From Promethearchaeota archaeon (GTDB lineage Archaea > Asgardarchaeota > Lokiarchaeia > Sigyniarchaeales > SOKP01), in the NCBI GenBank assembly GCA_016839745.1, contig JAEOTS010000026.1:1-48773 (forward strand): a stretch of DNA of 48,773 nucleotides, in the 5' to 3' direction. How positions within the stretch are numbered: position 1 is the stretch's first letter; the number at the start of each line of letters is the position of its first letter. Below the pieces are notes generated by a model. The model had not been told where the DNA came from. It did no database searches and saw nothing but the letters and a program-made list of their open reading frames with translations. Of this stretch, positions 1 to 8,221 are shown in pieces. A program made the position numbers and the translations under genes.

Positions 1-219
1 GAAGGAATAGCAGCATCAACAGGATCTGCTTGCTCCTCAAAGTCATTAGATCCATCTCATGTATTATTGGCTATAGGTTTAAAACCACAAGAAGCTCATG
101 GTTCCCTAAGAGTGACTGTTGGAAGATTTACCTCCGAAGAGGACATTGATTACTTTTTAGAAAAATTACCTCCTATAGTCGAAAGACTTAGAAAAATGTC
201 ACCTCTCAAAAGAGAGTAA
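1..219 (+). CDS. iscS: Cysteine desulfurase (NifS/IscS family), C-terminal fragment
   Basis: This is the last 72 codons of a gene that begins outside the window. Cysteine desulfurases are PLP enzymes that take sulfur from L-cysteine, carry it as a persulfide on an active-site cysteine and pass it to the scaffold protein IscU. The fragment shows the active-site loop GSACSS (Cys at codon 15) followed by the SHVLLAIGL and [11 protein letters not shown] segments typical of the family C-terminus. It ends in TAA at 217-219. The IscU gene lies 2.6 kb downstream on the same strand, with a metallo-beta-lactamase gene between them, which supports an Fe-S assembly locus. Assignment to the family is secure. 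Whether it is IscS, NifS or SufS in subfamily cannot be told from this piece. Confidence 0.93.
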   Translation, partial: EGIAASTGSACSSKSLDPSHVLLAIGLKPQEAHGSLRVTVGRFTSEEDIDYFLEKLPPIVERLRKMSPLKRE

Positions 220-300
220 AGTAGGATTAATGCGATTTTTTTTATAGAAGATTTTTCTAAAGGATATTCAAAAATCGAAATTGTTTTTTTTGTTGTAAAA

Positions 301-2688
301 TTGTTTAATTTAATGGATAAAGCGGAATATAAATATCTAGAGAAAGCGATAGAACTGGAAAATCGGGAAGAAATAAGCTCTTCTTACAAGATAAAGTCAT
401 ATGAAGATAAATTAAAATTAATGAAGAGTAAGGAGATTCCTCAGAAATCTATAGAAGATGTATTAAATCACTTTTTTTTAGAAAACGATGATATACCAAA
501 AAAAACTAAGGATTCTATATCTAAAGTTGTATACTCTCAAAAAGATAGAATCATCATTATAATTACTAACTTTGGACAAGACATCATTTGGAAAAGAGAT
601 AAATTGATCTACGCTTACGGTTGGTTTTTCTTTGTTTCCAAACCTAAACAAAAGTCTAAAAAACTAAAAAAGGATAAAAAGAGAAAGGAACCTAAGAAAG
701 AAGAAAGAACCTTAAGTAAAGAAAATTTTCAGTTTGGAGATCATACTATTCCATTAAAAGAAAAAGAAAACATGCGTTCATTATATCACACTAAAGAATA
801 TTTTCAATATTTAAAGCTTATAAACTCAAGTAAGATACCTCAACAACCTATTAAAGATGTTTTAAAAGATTTGTTATTTGAAAATGAAGATATTCCCTTG
901 AAAGAAAAGAACTCTATAGGAAAAATCATTTACTACCAAAAAGAACGAGTAATAGTTGTTAAATCATTAATAGGAGACATGATGTATGAACAATTAAAAA
1001 GATTAGTTAAGAAATACGGTTGGTATTTCTATATTACTGGCGTCCCTGTCGGTGAAAGTAATATTTCAGAAGCTATTGATAAAATCGATAAAAAGTTCGA
1101 TTCTAATTTTTTTAAAGAGATATCAGTTTCAAATGATGATAGAAAGGAAAAGATAAGAGTAACAATTTATCCTATTGTTCTTAAACCAAATCATAATTGT
1201 CATATTTTAGGCATAGGAAATCTTAATATTCTATTAGATTGTGGAATTTCTGAGCCAGAAGATACAGGAAAATCAGAAGAAAAAGAATCTACAGCAGATG
1301 TAGAACAAATAGAGAACAGAGAAGTTACTGAAAATAACGAAGATTCTATAAAAGAGAGAGAATATAAAAGACCTGATGATTTTAAGCATATTGAAGAATA
1401 TCTTCAAAATCTCCCTCAGTTAATATTAGAAGCGGAGCAAAATGAATCAACATCTGAAAACGGGCTACAGATACAGACTTTTATACCAAGAATTGACGCT
1501 GTGTTTATCTCGCATAGTCATTTCGATCATGTGTCAGGTCTTAAGAAGTTAATTTCACAAAATCCTGATGTTCCTGTTTTCTGTTCGCGAATTACTTTAG
1601 ATTTATTTCTCTTAAGGGATTCAAACTATTTAAAACAGGAAAATAACGATGAGATTGAAGAAGAAGAATATCGTAATATCGTAAAGAATGTAATTTATGT
1701 GGAAAATGGTGATAAAATAGAATTTAGAGACAAAGAGTGCTTCCTATCCTTTTTTCATGCGGGTCACATGCCGGGGGCATTAATGATATTAGCAAAGGTT
1801 AACGATTTTCGGTTCCTATATACGGGTGATTATACCTACTACGACATTACGCCGTTTGCTGGCACAAAAAGGTTTTTGGAACAAATATCGCGCCCTATTG
1901 ACTATCTTTTAATTGATGGAACTGCTGCGCAAGAAGAATACGGAAATATCTCTGATCAATTTCACAGTTTAATACTCTTCTTGGAACAAAAAGCGGAATA
2001 TGAAGATAACGTTCTAATAGGAGCTGATCCTTCAAGTTTAGCTATAAGTTTTATGCTTATCTTTTGGCGTTATTTTCGAAAACTGCAATTAAGAAAAGGA
2101 TACACAAAACGCCCCAATATTTATGTAGACATGATGGTACGAAAAAACATTCAAGTCATAAATCATCGTTATGAGTACATCTATGGACCTATATCAAGAT
2201 TGATAAAAGGCAAAGCTAATCCGTTTAATAGTATCAAATTTAGATGGTTCGATCGCAGCGATTTGGAATTTTTACGTAAGAAAAACAATATTATAATCAG
2301 CCACCCACCAGATCTATCTTATGGTTTAATTAGAAATATTATTAATGTAGTTGGTCGTAACCCTCACAATTTAGTATTCCTTGCAGGAGCTATTCACGAA
2401 CAACCAGGTATGGATTTAATATCCGGAGGAAATGAGATCGAATTCTCAGAAACGTGGAAAGCTCCATTTAGGGCATTTTTGATAAATACTTTTATGCCTC
2501 AACTTAAAATTAAATTGCACGCTGATAAAATTCAGCTTGCAGAAATGATAAAAGTTCTTGAACCAAAAGAAGTTTGTTTTTTTCATCAATCAGCAAAAAA
2601 ACTTATTGATGTAGTGGAATATGTAAAAGAGATGGGTGTTGAGAAAGTCTCACTTCCGAAAAAGAGAAAACTCTTGATATTAAATTAA
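301..2688 (+). CDS. Metallo-beta-lactamase / beta-CASP-like protein with duplicated N-terminal domain
   Basis: The 795-aa protein has a metallo-beta-lactamase core with HSHFDH at residues 405-410, a further metal histidine in HAGH near 489, the Asp of GDY near 510 and a late His in FFHQSAKK near 762. The order and the long region between the last motifs resemble the beta-CASP nucleases of the CPSF/Int11 group, so an RNA- or DNA-processing role is plausible. Residues about 34-114 and 166-248 are two copies of an unknown domain of about 80 residues, joined by a Lys-rich linker. Such a duplication could be for nucleic-acid binding, but I do not recognise it as a KH domain with confidence. An acidic insert (about 318-395) splits the first part of the MBL fold. 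Translation can begin at TTG 301 or ATG 313; neither has a strong ribosome site. It sits between iscS and iscU on the same strand. Confidence 0.85.
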   Translation: MFNLMDKAEYKYLEKAIELENREEISSSYKIKSYEDKLKLMKSKEIPQKSIEDVLNHFFLENDDIPKKTKDSISKVVYSQKDRIIIIITNFGQDIIWKRDKLIYAYGWFFFVSKPKQKSKKLKKDKKRKEPKKEERTLSKENFQFGDHTIPLKEKENMRSLYHTKEYFQYLKLINSSKIPQQPIKDVLKDLLFENEDIPLKEKNSIGKIIYYQKERVIVVKSLIGDMMYEQLKRLVKKYGWYFYITGVPVGESNISEAIDKIDKKFDSNFFKEISVSNDDRKEKIRVTIYPIVLKPNHNCHILGIGNLNILLDCGISEPEDTGKSEEKESTADVEQIENREVTENNEDSIKEREYKRPDDFKHIEEYLQNLPQLILEAEQNESTSENGLQIQTFIPRIDAVFISHSHFDHVSGLKKLISQNPDVPVFCSRITLDLFLLRDSNYLKQENNDEIEEEEYRNIVKNVIYVENGDKIEFRDKECFLSFFHAGHMPGALMILAKVNDFRFLYTGDYTYYDITPFAGTKRFLEQISRPIDYLLIDGTAAQEEYGNISDQFHSLILFLEQKAEYEDNVLIGADPSSLAISFMLIFWRYFRKLQLRKGYTKRPNIYVDMMVRKNIQVINHRYEYIYGPISRLIKGKANPFNSIKFRWFDRSDLEFLRKKNNIIISHPPDLSYGLIRNIINVVGRNPHNLVFLAGAIHEQPGMDLISGGNEIEFSETWKAPFRAFLINTFMPQLKIKLHADKIQLAEMIKVLEPKEVCFFHQSAKKLIDVVEYVKEMGVEKVSLPKKRKLLILN

Positions 2689-2802
2689 ATAGTTTTTAAT
2701 TCTAAAAGGTAAACTATTACTAATACTAAGAAAAATGGTAAAAACTATATTTAAAAAATCTTTTTCTTGCATATTAAACACAATTAAGAGCGTTGATGTA
2801 AT

Positions 2803-3183
2803 ATTTATTCTGAAAAAGTAATGGATCACTTTCGAAATCCTCGTAATATGGGAGAGATGAAAGGTGCAGATGCAATTGGAGAAGAAGGAAATCCAATATG
2901 CGGAGATCTCATGTATATTTATATAAAAGTGGAAGAAGAAAATGGTAAGGAAATATTAAGAGATATCTCTTTTCAGACTTTTGGGTGTGCAGCGGCTATC
3001 GCAACTTCTTCTATGATAACAGAATTAGCTAAGGGTAAAACGCTAGATGAGGCTTTGAACATTACTAGAAACGATATTGTTATATCTTTAGATGGTTTAC
3101 CTCCAATTAAGATGCATTGCAGCAATTTAGCCGCTGATGCTTTGCAAGATGCTATTAAAAAATATCGTGAAAAGAAAAAATAA
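2803..3183 (+). CDS. iscU: Fe-S cluster scaffold protein IscU/NifU, apparent ATT start
   Basis: IscU accepts sulfur from cysteine desulfurase and iron, and builds [2Fe-2S]/[4Fe-4S] clusters. All three ligand cysteines are visible: GNPICGD, QTFGCAAA and MHCSNLAADAL. The first ATG in frame is at 2821, but the frame stays open upstream to a TGA at 2794, and the codons from 2803 read (M)YSEKVMDHFRNPRN, which is the usual family N-terminus. No ATG, GTG or TTG exists in that extension. I therefore place the start at the ATT codon 2803-2805, giving 126 aa. The alternative is a one-base insertion after ATG 2796, since deleting the T at 2799 would give MNIYSEKV. Starting at 2821 would remove the conserved YSEKV. 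Family assignment is very secure; the start is an inference. Confidence 0.93.
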   Translation: MYSEKVMDHFRNPRNMGEMKGADAIGEEGNPICGDLMYIYIKVEEENGKEILRDISFQTFGCAAAIATSSMITELAKGKTLDEALNITRNDIVISLDGLPPIKMHCSNLAADALQDAIKKYREKKK

Positions 3184-3240
3184 AACACCTTAATTTTACT
3201 TCCCATGCTTCTTTTTTATAATGATTAGGTTTAATTATTC

Positions 3241-3255
3241 CAACAAATTTTGTTG
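3241..3255. repeat. 15-bp near-perfect palindrome between iscU and a small membrane gene
   Basis: The arms caacaaa and tttgttg are exact reverse complements around a single central base. It lies 58 bp after the iscU stop and about 50 bp before the next ATG, where an operator or a weak hairpin would sit. At this AT content a short palindrome can arise by chance. Confidence 0.3.
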
Positions 3256-3305
3256 ATTAATATAACAAGAATCGCCATTAAAAATTAATTAATTGAGATG
3301 ATAAA

Positions 3306-3551
3306 ATGAGTCTTTTACAATGTCCTATTTATTCTGGAGCATTTGGTCCATTTGGTTGGGTTTTTATGCTTATTGGAGGAATAGCTGCTTTGGTTATAGG
3401 TATCTTGATCGCTAATTATATGCATAAAGACGCAATAAAAAGAGGTATAAACGCTGAATTCTGGTTAGTTTTCGGTTTATTTCTAAGTGTTTTTGGACTG
3501 ATCATATATCTAATCGTGAGAAGTAATTATAACCAAGAAAGAAAGGAATAG
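3306..3551 (+). CDS. Small two-helix membrane protein
   Basis: An 81-aa protein of unknown function. Hydrophobic segments at about residues 15-38 and 50-70 are separated by a short loop with MHKDAIKRGIN, and the C-terminus is charged. The pattern resembles the phospholipase D-nuclease-like (PLDNc) two-helix membrane module of many small archaeal proteins, in which a short N-terminal segment is followed by a loop rich in Lys/Arg/Asn. This is an impression, not a firm assignment. The start ATG at 3306 is preceded by a GAGATGAT ribosome-site-like stretch. It stands alone between iscU and the copper ATPase. Confidence 0.7.
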   Translation: MSLLQCPIYSGAFGPFGWVFMLIGGIAALVIGILIANYMHKDAIKRGINAEFWLVFGLFLSVFGLIIYLIVRSNYNQERKE

Positions 3552-3787
3552 AAGATCAAACTTTTAATACAATACTTTTTTTTTAATTTCCAGATTATTA
3601 AAATTTCACTTTTTATCTTAAATTCAACTATTTGAAGAGAACTAGATAATAAAATTTCTAAAATAGAATTCAAGAGAGAGATTTCATTAAGAACATTAAA
3701 GAAAAGATCAATTATGTTTTCAAATTATAATCAAAATCTATATTTAATTATATCACTAGTAATGAATTAAGAAAGGAGTAATGCAAA

Positions 3788-6682
3788 ATGGAAGAAAAAA
3801 CAGAAGAAAAGATCAAAATAATCCTCAGCGGTATGACTTGTGCCTCCTGTGCTCTAAAGATAGAAACAAAATTGAAGAGTTTAGATGGTGTAAGTAGCTC
3901 AGTCGTAAATTTCGCTAATGAAGAAGCCACCGTTGAATATAATTCAAGCAAAATTAGTTATGACGATTTTAATAAGGCAGTCAAAGATTTAGGATATAAA
4001 GCAAGCTTAGCTAAAATTGACTATAAATTAACAGATTCTATTTCAGAGTCAGAGTTCAATAATCTAGTAGATGATTTTAAAAATATTGAAGGTATTTATG
4101 AAGTAAGAGGGAATTTTAAAGCTAGTAAATTATTTATTGAATTTAATGAGTTAAAACTTGATGAAAGTAAGCTATATTCGATAGTCAAGAAATTAGGGTA
4201 TAAAATTGAAAAAGCTGCAGGAGCTCTTGATAAAGAAATTGAAAGACATAAAAAAGAGATGAGATATCGATTAAAGATCCTGCTCATTTCACTAGCATTT
4301 ATGGTTATTATCACACCAATAAGTTGGTTCGTAGCTGAATCTTACATTAGGAATGTATTTTTATTCTTTTTAGCGTTGATTGATTTTAGTATCGCAGGTT
4401 CCTTCTTTCTTATTGGTGCTTATAAATCGTTAAGAAATAAATCAACTAACATGGATGTTTTAGTTGCTTTGGGAACTACAACGGCTTTAGTATATTCTAT
4501 TTTGACTACATTTTTAATTGATGGCAAGACATTTTATGAAGCAATGAGTATGATACTTGCTTTCCTTTTAATTGGCAAGTATTTTGAGCATAAAACTAAA
4601 GGACAAACTTCAGAAGCGATTAAAAAGCTTATTGGGCTACAACCCAAGACAGCAACTCTTTTAAAAGATGGAATAGAAATCGAAATCCCAATAGAAGAGA
4701 TCGAGGTTGGAGACATTTTAGTTGTTCGACCTGGGGAAAAAATTCCGATTGATGGGAAAGTAGTTAAAGGAAAAACAAAAGTCGATGAATCAATGATTAC
4801 TGGAGAAAGTAAATATGTGAAAAAAGAAATTGAAAGTGAAGTAATTGGTGCCACATTGAATCAAACTGGGTTAATTAATATCACAGCGGAAAAAATAGGG
4901 AAGGATACATTTTTATTTCAAATAATTAACTTTGTAAAGGAAGCCCAAAGTAAAAAAGCGGCGAAACAACTATTAGCAGATAAAGTTAGCAATTATTTTG
5001 TTCCTGCGGTTATTGTTATTGCTACTGGAGCGTTCTTATTTTGGTATTTTATAGCAGGTATAGGATTAGAATTATCTCTATTAGTTTTCACATCAGTTGT
5101 TGTAATCTCATGTCCATGTGCTCTCGGTCTAGCGATCCCTACTGCTGTCATGGTAGGTACTGGTAAAGGTGCTCAAAATGGAATTTTATTAAAAGGTGGG
5201 GATTCTTTAGAAGCAATTAGTAAAATTAATACAATTGTTTTTGATAAAACTGGGACCTTAACTATAGGGAAACCAAGAGTTTCTGCAATTTTTACTGAAA
5301 AAGATTTGAATGGCAACGGTTATGACGAAGAACAGTTATTATTCTATGCTGGAAGTGCTGAAATGGGTTCTGAACACCCTCTTGGACAAGCAATCATTGA
5401 AGAAGCAAACCAAAGAGGTTTAAATCTTGAAATTCCTACTGAATTTGATGCCATACCTGGGAAAGGGATTAAGACTAATATTAAAAATAATACTGTTCTC
5501 ATAGGAAACGAGCAGTTAATGGTAGATTATAACATTCCAATTGATTCTTATAATGTAAAATTTAATGAATTTCAAAGACAAGGAAAAACAACAATTTTAA
5601 TTAGCGTTGAAAATGAGATTAAGGGAATTATTGGAATTTCGGATAAAATGAAAGAACAAGCTCCGTATGCTTTAAAGAAGTTGCGTGAGAAGGGTTTGGA
5701 AATTTTTATGATAACAGGGGATAATAAGCAAACTGCCATAAATATTGGTAAAGAGCTAGGATTTGACGAGCAACATATATTAGCAGAGGTTTTACCGAAC
5801 GAAAAAGCTGAAACTATTAAACAATTACAAAATTCCCCAGAAATTAACATTGTTGGTATGGTTGGGGATGGGATAAATGATGCTCCTGCTCTAGCTCAAG
5901 CCGATGTTGGAATTGCAATCGGGTCTGGAACGGATATTGCGATTGAAACCGCAGATATTGTATTAATGAGAGGAGATCTCCGCAATGTTGTTTCTGCAAT
6001 TAATTTATCTAAAAAAACTTACAAAAAAATGCTCACGAATTTGTTTTGGGCTTTTATCTACAACATTATTGGAATTCCGATTGCTGCGGGAGTTCTTTAT
6101 TATGGAACTGGATTCTTTTTACCTCCCTTTTTAGCTGCTATTTTTATGGCGTCAAGCTCCGTTTCTGTTGTCACTAATGCGCTTTTCTTGAAAAGATATG
6201 AACCAAAAACGCCTCAACAAATAGAAGAAGAAAAACTCTTAATCTCTCAAGAAAAGGTTGTCGATCCTGTGTGCGGTATGAAAATCGATCCGAGACGCGC
6301 ATTAGAATATGAATATCAAGATAAAATTTATCACTTTTGCAGTGCTAACTGCGAAACTCATTTCAAACGAGATCCAGAAAGGTTTAAAAACTACGATAAA
6401 ATGGATCCTAAGTTAATGCAAATGAAGATTAGTGAAGAAGAATTAAAAAATGCTGAAGATCAGGAAATTATTCAAGAAATCAATACAATTAAAGAAGAAA
6501 AAGAGGTAGAAAAAAAAATGGGGAAATTAAAATGTGTTGAATGTGGATTGGAGCAAGATTTACCTATGCATTGTGGACAAGCAATGCATCAAGAAGGAGA
6601 CCAATTAGTTTGCTGGATGGGAGCCTCTTGTGGAGCTCAATCAATCCCAGAACATCACGGTAAAACCATGGAAATTGTTTAG
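3788..6682 (+). CDS. copA: Cu(I)-exporting P1B-type ATPase with C-terminal YHS and Cys-rich domains
   Basis: This 964-aa protein is a P1B-1 copper pump that uses ATP to move Cu(I) out of the cell. It starts with an HMA domain carrying GMTCASC, followed by a second HMA-like segment (about 78-142) that has lost its CxxC. The P-type core is complete: TGES near 338, the membrane metal site CPC at 442-444, the phosphorylation motif DKTGT near 486, SEHPLG, and GDGIND near 693-698. YN in TM7 and MASSS in TM8 point to Cu(I)/Ag(I) rather than Zn. After the last helix come a YHS domain (about 824-870, VCGMKID and FCSANC) and, after an acidic linker, a domain of about 54 residues with CVEC, HCGQAMH and CGAQ from residue 911. 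A GGAG site at 3775-3778 precedes ATG 3788 by 9 bases. Confidence 0.96.
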   Translation: MEEKTEEKIKIILSGMTCASCALKIETKLKSLDGVSSSVVNFANEEATVEYNSSKISYDDFNKAVKDLGYKASLAKIDYKLTDSISESEFNNLVDDFKNIEGIYEVRGNFKASKLFIEFNELKLDESKLYSIVKKLGYKIEKAAGALDKEIERHKKEMRYRLKILLISLAFMVIITPISWFVAESYIRNVFLFFLALIDFSIAGSFFLIGAYKSLRNKSTNMDVLVALGTTTALVYSILTTFLIDGKTFYEAMSMILAFLLIGKYFEHKTKGQTSEAIKKLIGLQPKTATLLKDGIEIEIPIEEIEVGDILVVRPGEKIPIDGKVVKGKTKVDESMITGESKYVKKEIESEVIGATLNQTGLINITAEKIGKDTFLFQIINFVKEAQSKKAAKQLLADKVSNYFVPAVIVIATGAFLFWYFIAGIGLELSLLVFTSVVVISCPCALGLAIPTAVMVGTGKGAQNGILLKGGDSLEAISKINTIVFDKTGTLTIGKPRVSAIFTEKDLNGNGYDEEQLLFYAGSAEMGSEHPLGQAIIEEANQRGLNLEIPTEFDAIPGKGIKTNIKNNTVLIGNEQLMVDYNIPIDSYNVKFNEFQRQGKTTILISVENEIKGIIGISDKMKEQAPYALKKLREKGLEIFMITGDNKQTAINIGKELGFDEQHILAEVLPNEKAETIKQLQNSPEINIVGMVGDGINDAPALAQADVGIAIGSGTDIAIETADIVLMRGDLRNVVSAINLSKKTYKKMLTNLFWAFIYNIIGIPIAAGVLYYGTGFFLPPFLAAIFMASSSVSVVTNALFLKRYEPKTPQQIEEEKLLISQEKVVDPVCGMKIDPRRALEYEYQDKIYHFCSANCETHFKRDPERFKNYDKMDPKLMQMKISEEELKNAEDQEIIQEINTIKEEKEVEKKMGKLKCVECGLEQDLPMHCGQAMHQEGDQLVCWMGASCGAQSIPEHHGKTMEIV
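6503..6520 (+). promoter_or_regulatory. Possible internal ribosome site and ATG inside copA
   Basis: A GAGGT stretch at 6503-6507 lies 10 bases before an in-frame ATG at 6518-6520. From this ATG the copA frame encodes a self-contained 54-residue Cys-rich domain that starts MGKLKCVEC, just as free-standing archaeal homologues and the next gene do. This suggests that the last domain may also be made as a separate small protein. It is an inference from sequence only. Confidence 0.45.
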
Positions 6683-6714
6683 TAAGTTAAACTTAAATAA
6701 GGTGATTTTAAGAA

Positions 6715-6897
6715 ATGGAAACCTATAGATGTACTGGTTGTGGAAAAATAATGGAAACTATTCCACAATGTTGTGCCCAAGATATGGTTTATAATGAAGA
6801 TAAAAATCAACTTGAGTGCTATATGGGCGACAACTGTGGATACTTAAGCTTATCTGAACTAAAATGCGAAGAATGTTGCAAAAAACTAAAACAATAA
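6715..6897 (+). CDS. Small Cys-rich metal-binding protein, paralogue of the CopA C-terminal domain
   Basis: A 60-aa protein with CTGC near the start, CC at the position of the HCG of its relatives, then LECYMGDNCG and a final CEECC. Spacing and the C-Y/W-M-G signature match the last domain of the upstream copper ATPase (CVEC, HCG, LVCWMGASCG), so the two arose by duplication. It lies 32 bp after copA and has a good ribosome site, GGTGAT at 6701-6706, 8 bases before ATG. Co-transcription with copA and a role in copper or zinc handling, for example as a chaperone, are likely. The fold looks like a zinc ribbon, and no enzymatic role can be inferred. Confidence 0.82.
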   Translation: METYRCTGCGKIMETIPQCCAQDMVYNEDKNQLECYMGDNCGYLSLSELKCEECCKKLKQ

Positions 6898-6928
6898 TTT
6901 TTTTTCTCTTTAATTAATACAAAATTTA

Positions 6929-8212
6929 TCACGTTTTATCAGTAAGACTTCTTGGCTTAAGCCAAATTTCTAACACTAAAAAAATAAATAATCCTATTCC
7001 TGTTATCAAGGCTCCTACAATAAAAGCGGTTTGATATGATAAAACTTCCTCTAGACCACTGTTGAGTAAAATGTCTATTATAGGACCCGATATGATCGTA
7101 CAAGCTAATCCCCAGGAAAGAAAAAATGTCATATTATATACTCCAAATAATTTTGCCCTAACTTTGGAAGGAATCAAGTTAGATGCAATAACATAAGAAG
7201 CTGCATAAATAATAACTTCACCCATACCAATAAAAAAACTTCCAACAAATATCAATATTAAATTATCAGTTAATCCTGTAATAATTAACGCGAAGATAGC
7301 TAAATTCACACCTAATACTAGAGTTCGAGAATGACCAAACTTTTTGCTTAAAGTACCTGCTAAAAAACCAATAGTTAGAACTGCTAACGACCGAGTGTTG
7401 GCAATATAACTCAATAATATGCTATCCACCGAAAATCCAGTCTCTAAAGTCAAAAATTGGCTATAAATCGTCGCGATCGAATTACGTCCAAAATTAATAA
7501 ATGTTAAAGAAATAATGAAAACAATGAAAATAGTTTTAAAATTGAAGTTTTGTGGTGTATTATTGTTAATTACCACTTCTTTTTCTTTTTCAGATTCAAT
7601 CCCTCCCTCTGGGGCGAAAATCATAGGAATAGAAGAAATAAACATAACCAGTGCTGCTACAAAAAATAATGGTCCATCACGAAAACCATAACCGTAGTTG
7701 TAAAGTATTCCTCCTATGGATATACCTATGATCCTTCCAAAACCCCCTACGCTAGTTAATTGCCCCATAACTTTGCTTCTATCTTTAGAAGGATATATAT
7801 CGCTAATGAGAGCACTCCAACTAATGTTGGACATTGACCAAAAAGCTTCAATACATATTAATCCGATAATAATAACGTATCCCGCAAGTAATAAACTAGA
7901 AAAAATTGAGTGAACAAACCAAACTGTAATTGTTCCAATCCCGGCTAAGACTTCACCCAAGATAATCAATGTTCTCCTTCTTTGAAATTTGTCGCTTAAA
8001 GGCCCCCAAACAAAGTTTTGAAAAACCACGCTCATAATCATAGGAAGTGTTGCGTACAGTGTTGTTTCAGTGACGGATAAAAGCAAGAAATCTCTCATGT
8101 AAATAGATAAGTAGGTGTAAAACATACCCCGTCTAAACATCGCAAGAAGTTGGAACGAGGATAAGCCTATAAAAGTGCTCCTCAAGGAGTACTTTGCTTT
8201 TTTAACTGCCAT
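6929..8212 (-). CDS. Major facilitator superfamily transporter
   Basis: A 427-aa membrane protein with about 12 hydrophobic helices. MFS signatures are the loop after TM2 (GPLSDKFQRRRT) and the equivalent loop in the second half (LAGTLSKKFGHSRT), which mark the two six-helix halves. The substrate cannot be told. It starts with ATG at 8212, 9 bases after the stop of the large membrane/winged-helix gene, so the two are very probably one transcription unit on the minus strand. It is convergent to the copper genes. Confidence 0.88.
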   Translation of the reverse strand: MAVKKAKYSLRSTFIGLSSFQLLAMFRRGMFYTYLSIYMRDFLLLSVTETTLYATLPMIMSVVFQNFVWGPLSDKFQRRRTLIILGEVLAGIGTITVWFVHSIFSSLLLAGYVIIIGLICIEAFWSMSNISWSALISDIYPSKDRSKVMGQLTSVGGFGRIIGISIGGILYNYGYGFRDGPLFFVAALVMFISSIPMIFAPEGGIESEKEKEVVINNNTPQNFNFKTIFIVFIISLTFINFGRNSIATIYSQFLTLETGFSVDSILLSYIANTRSLAVLTIGFLAGTLSKKFGHSRTLVLGVNLAIFALIITGLTDNLILIFVGSFFIGMGEVIIYAASYVIASNLIPSKVRAKLFGVYNMTFFLSWGLACTIISGPIIDILLNSGLEEVLSYQTAFIVGALITGIGLFIFLVLEIWLKPRSLTDKT

Positions 8213-8221
8213 GATTCTAGG

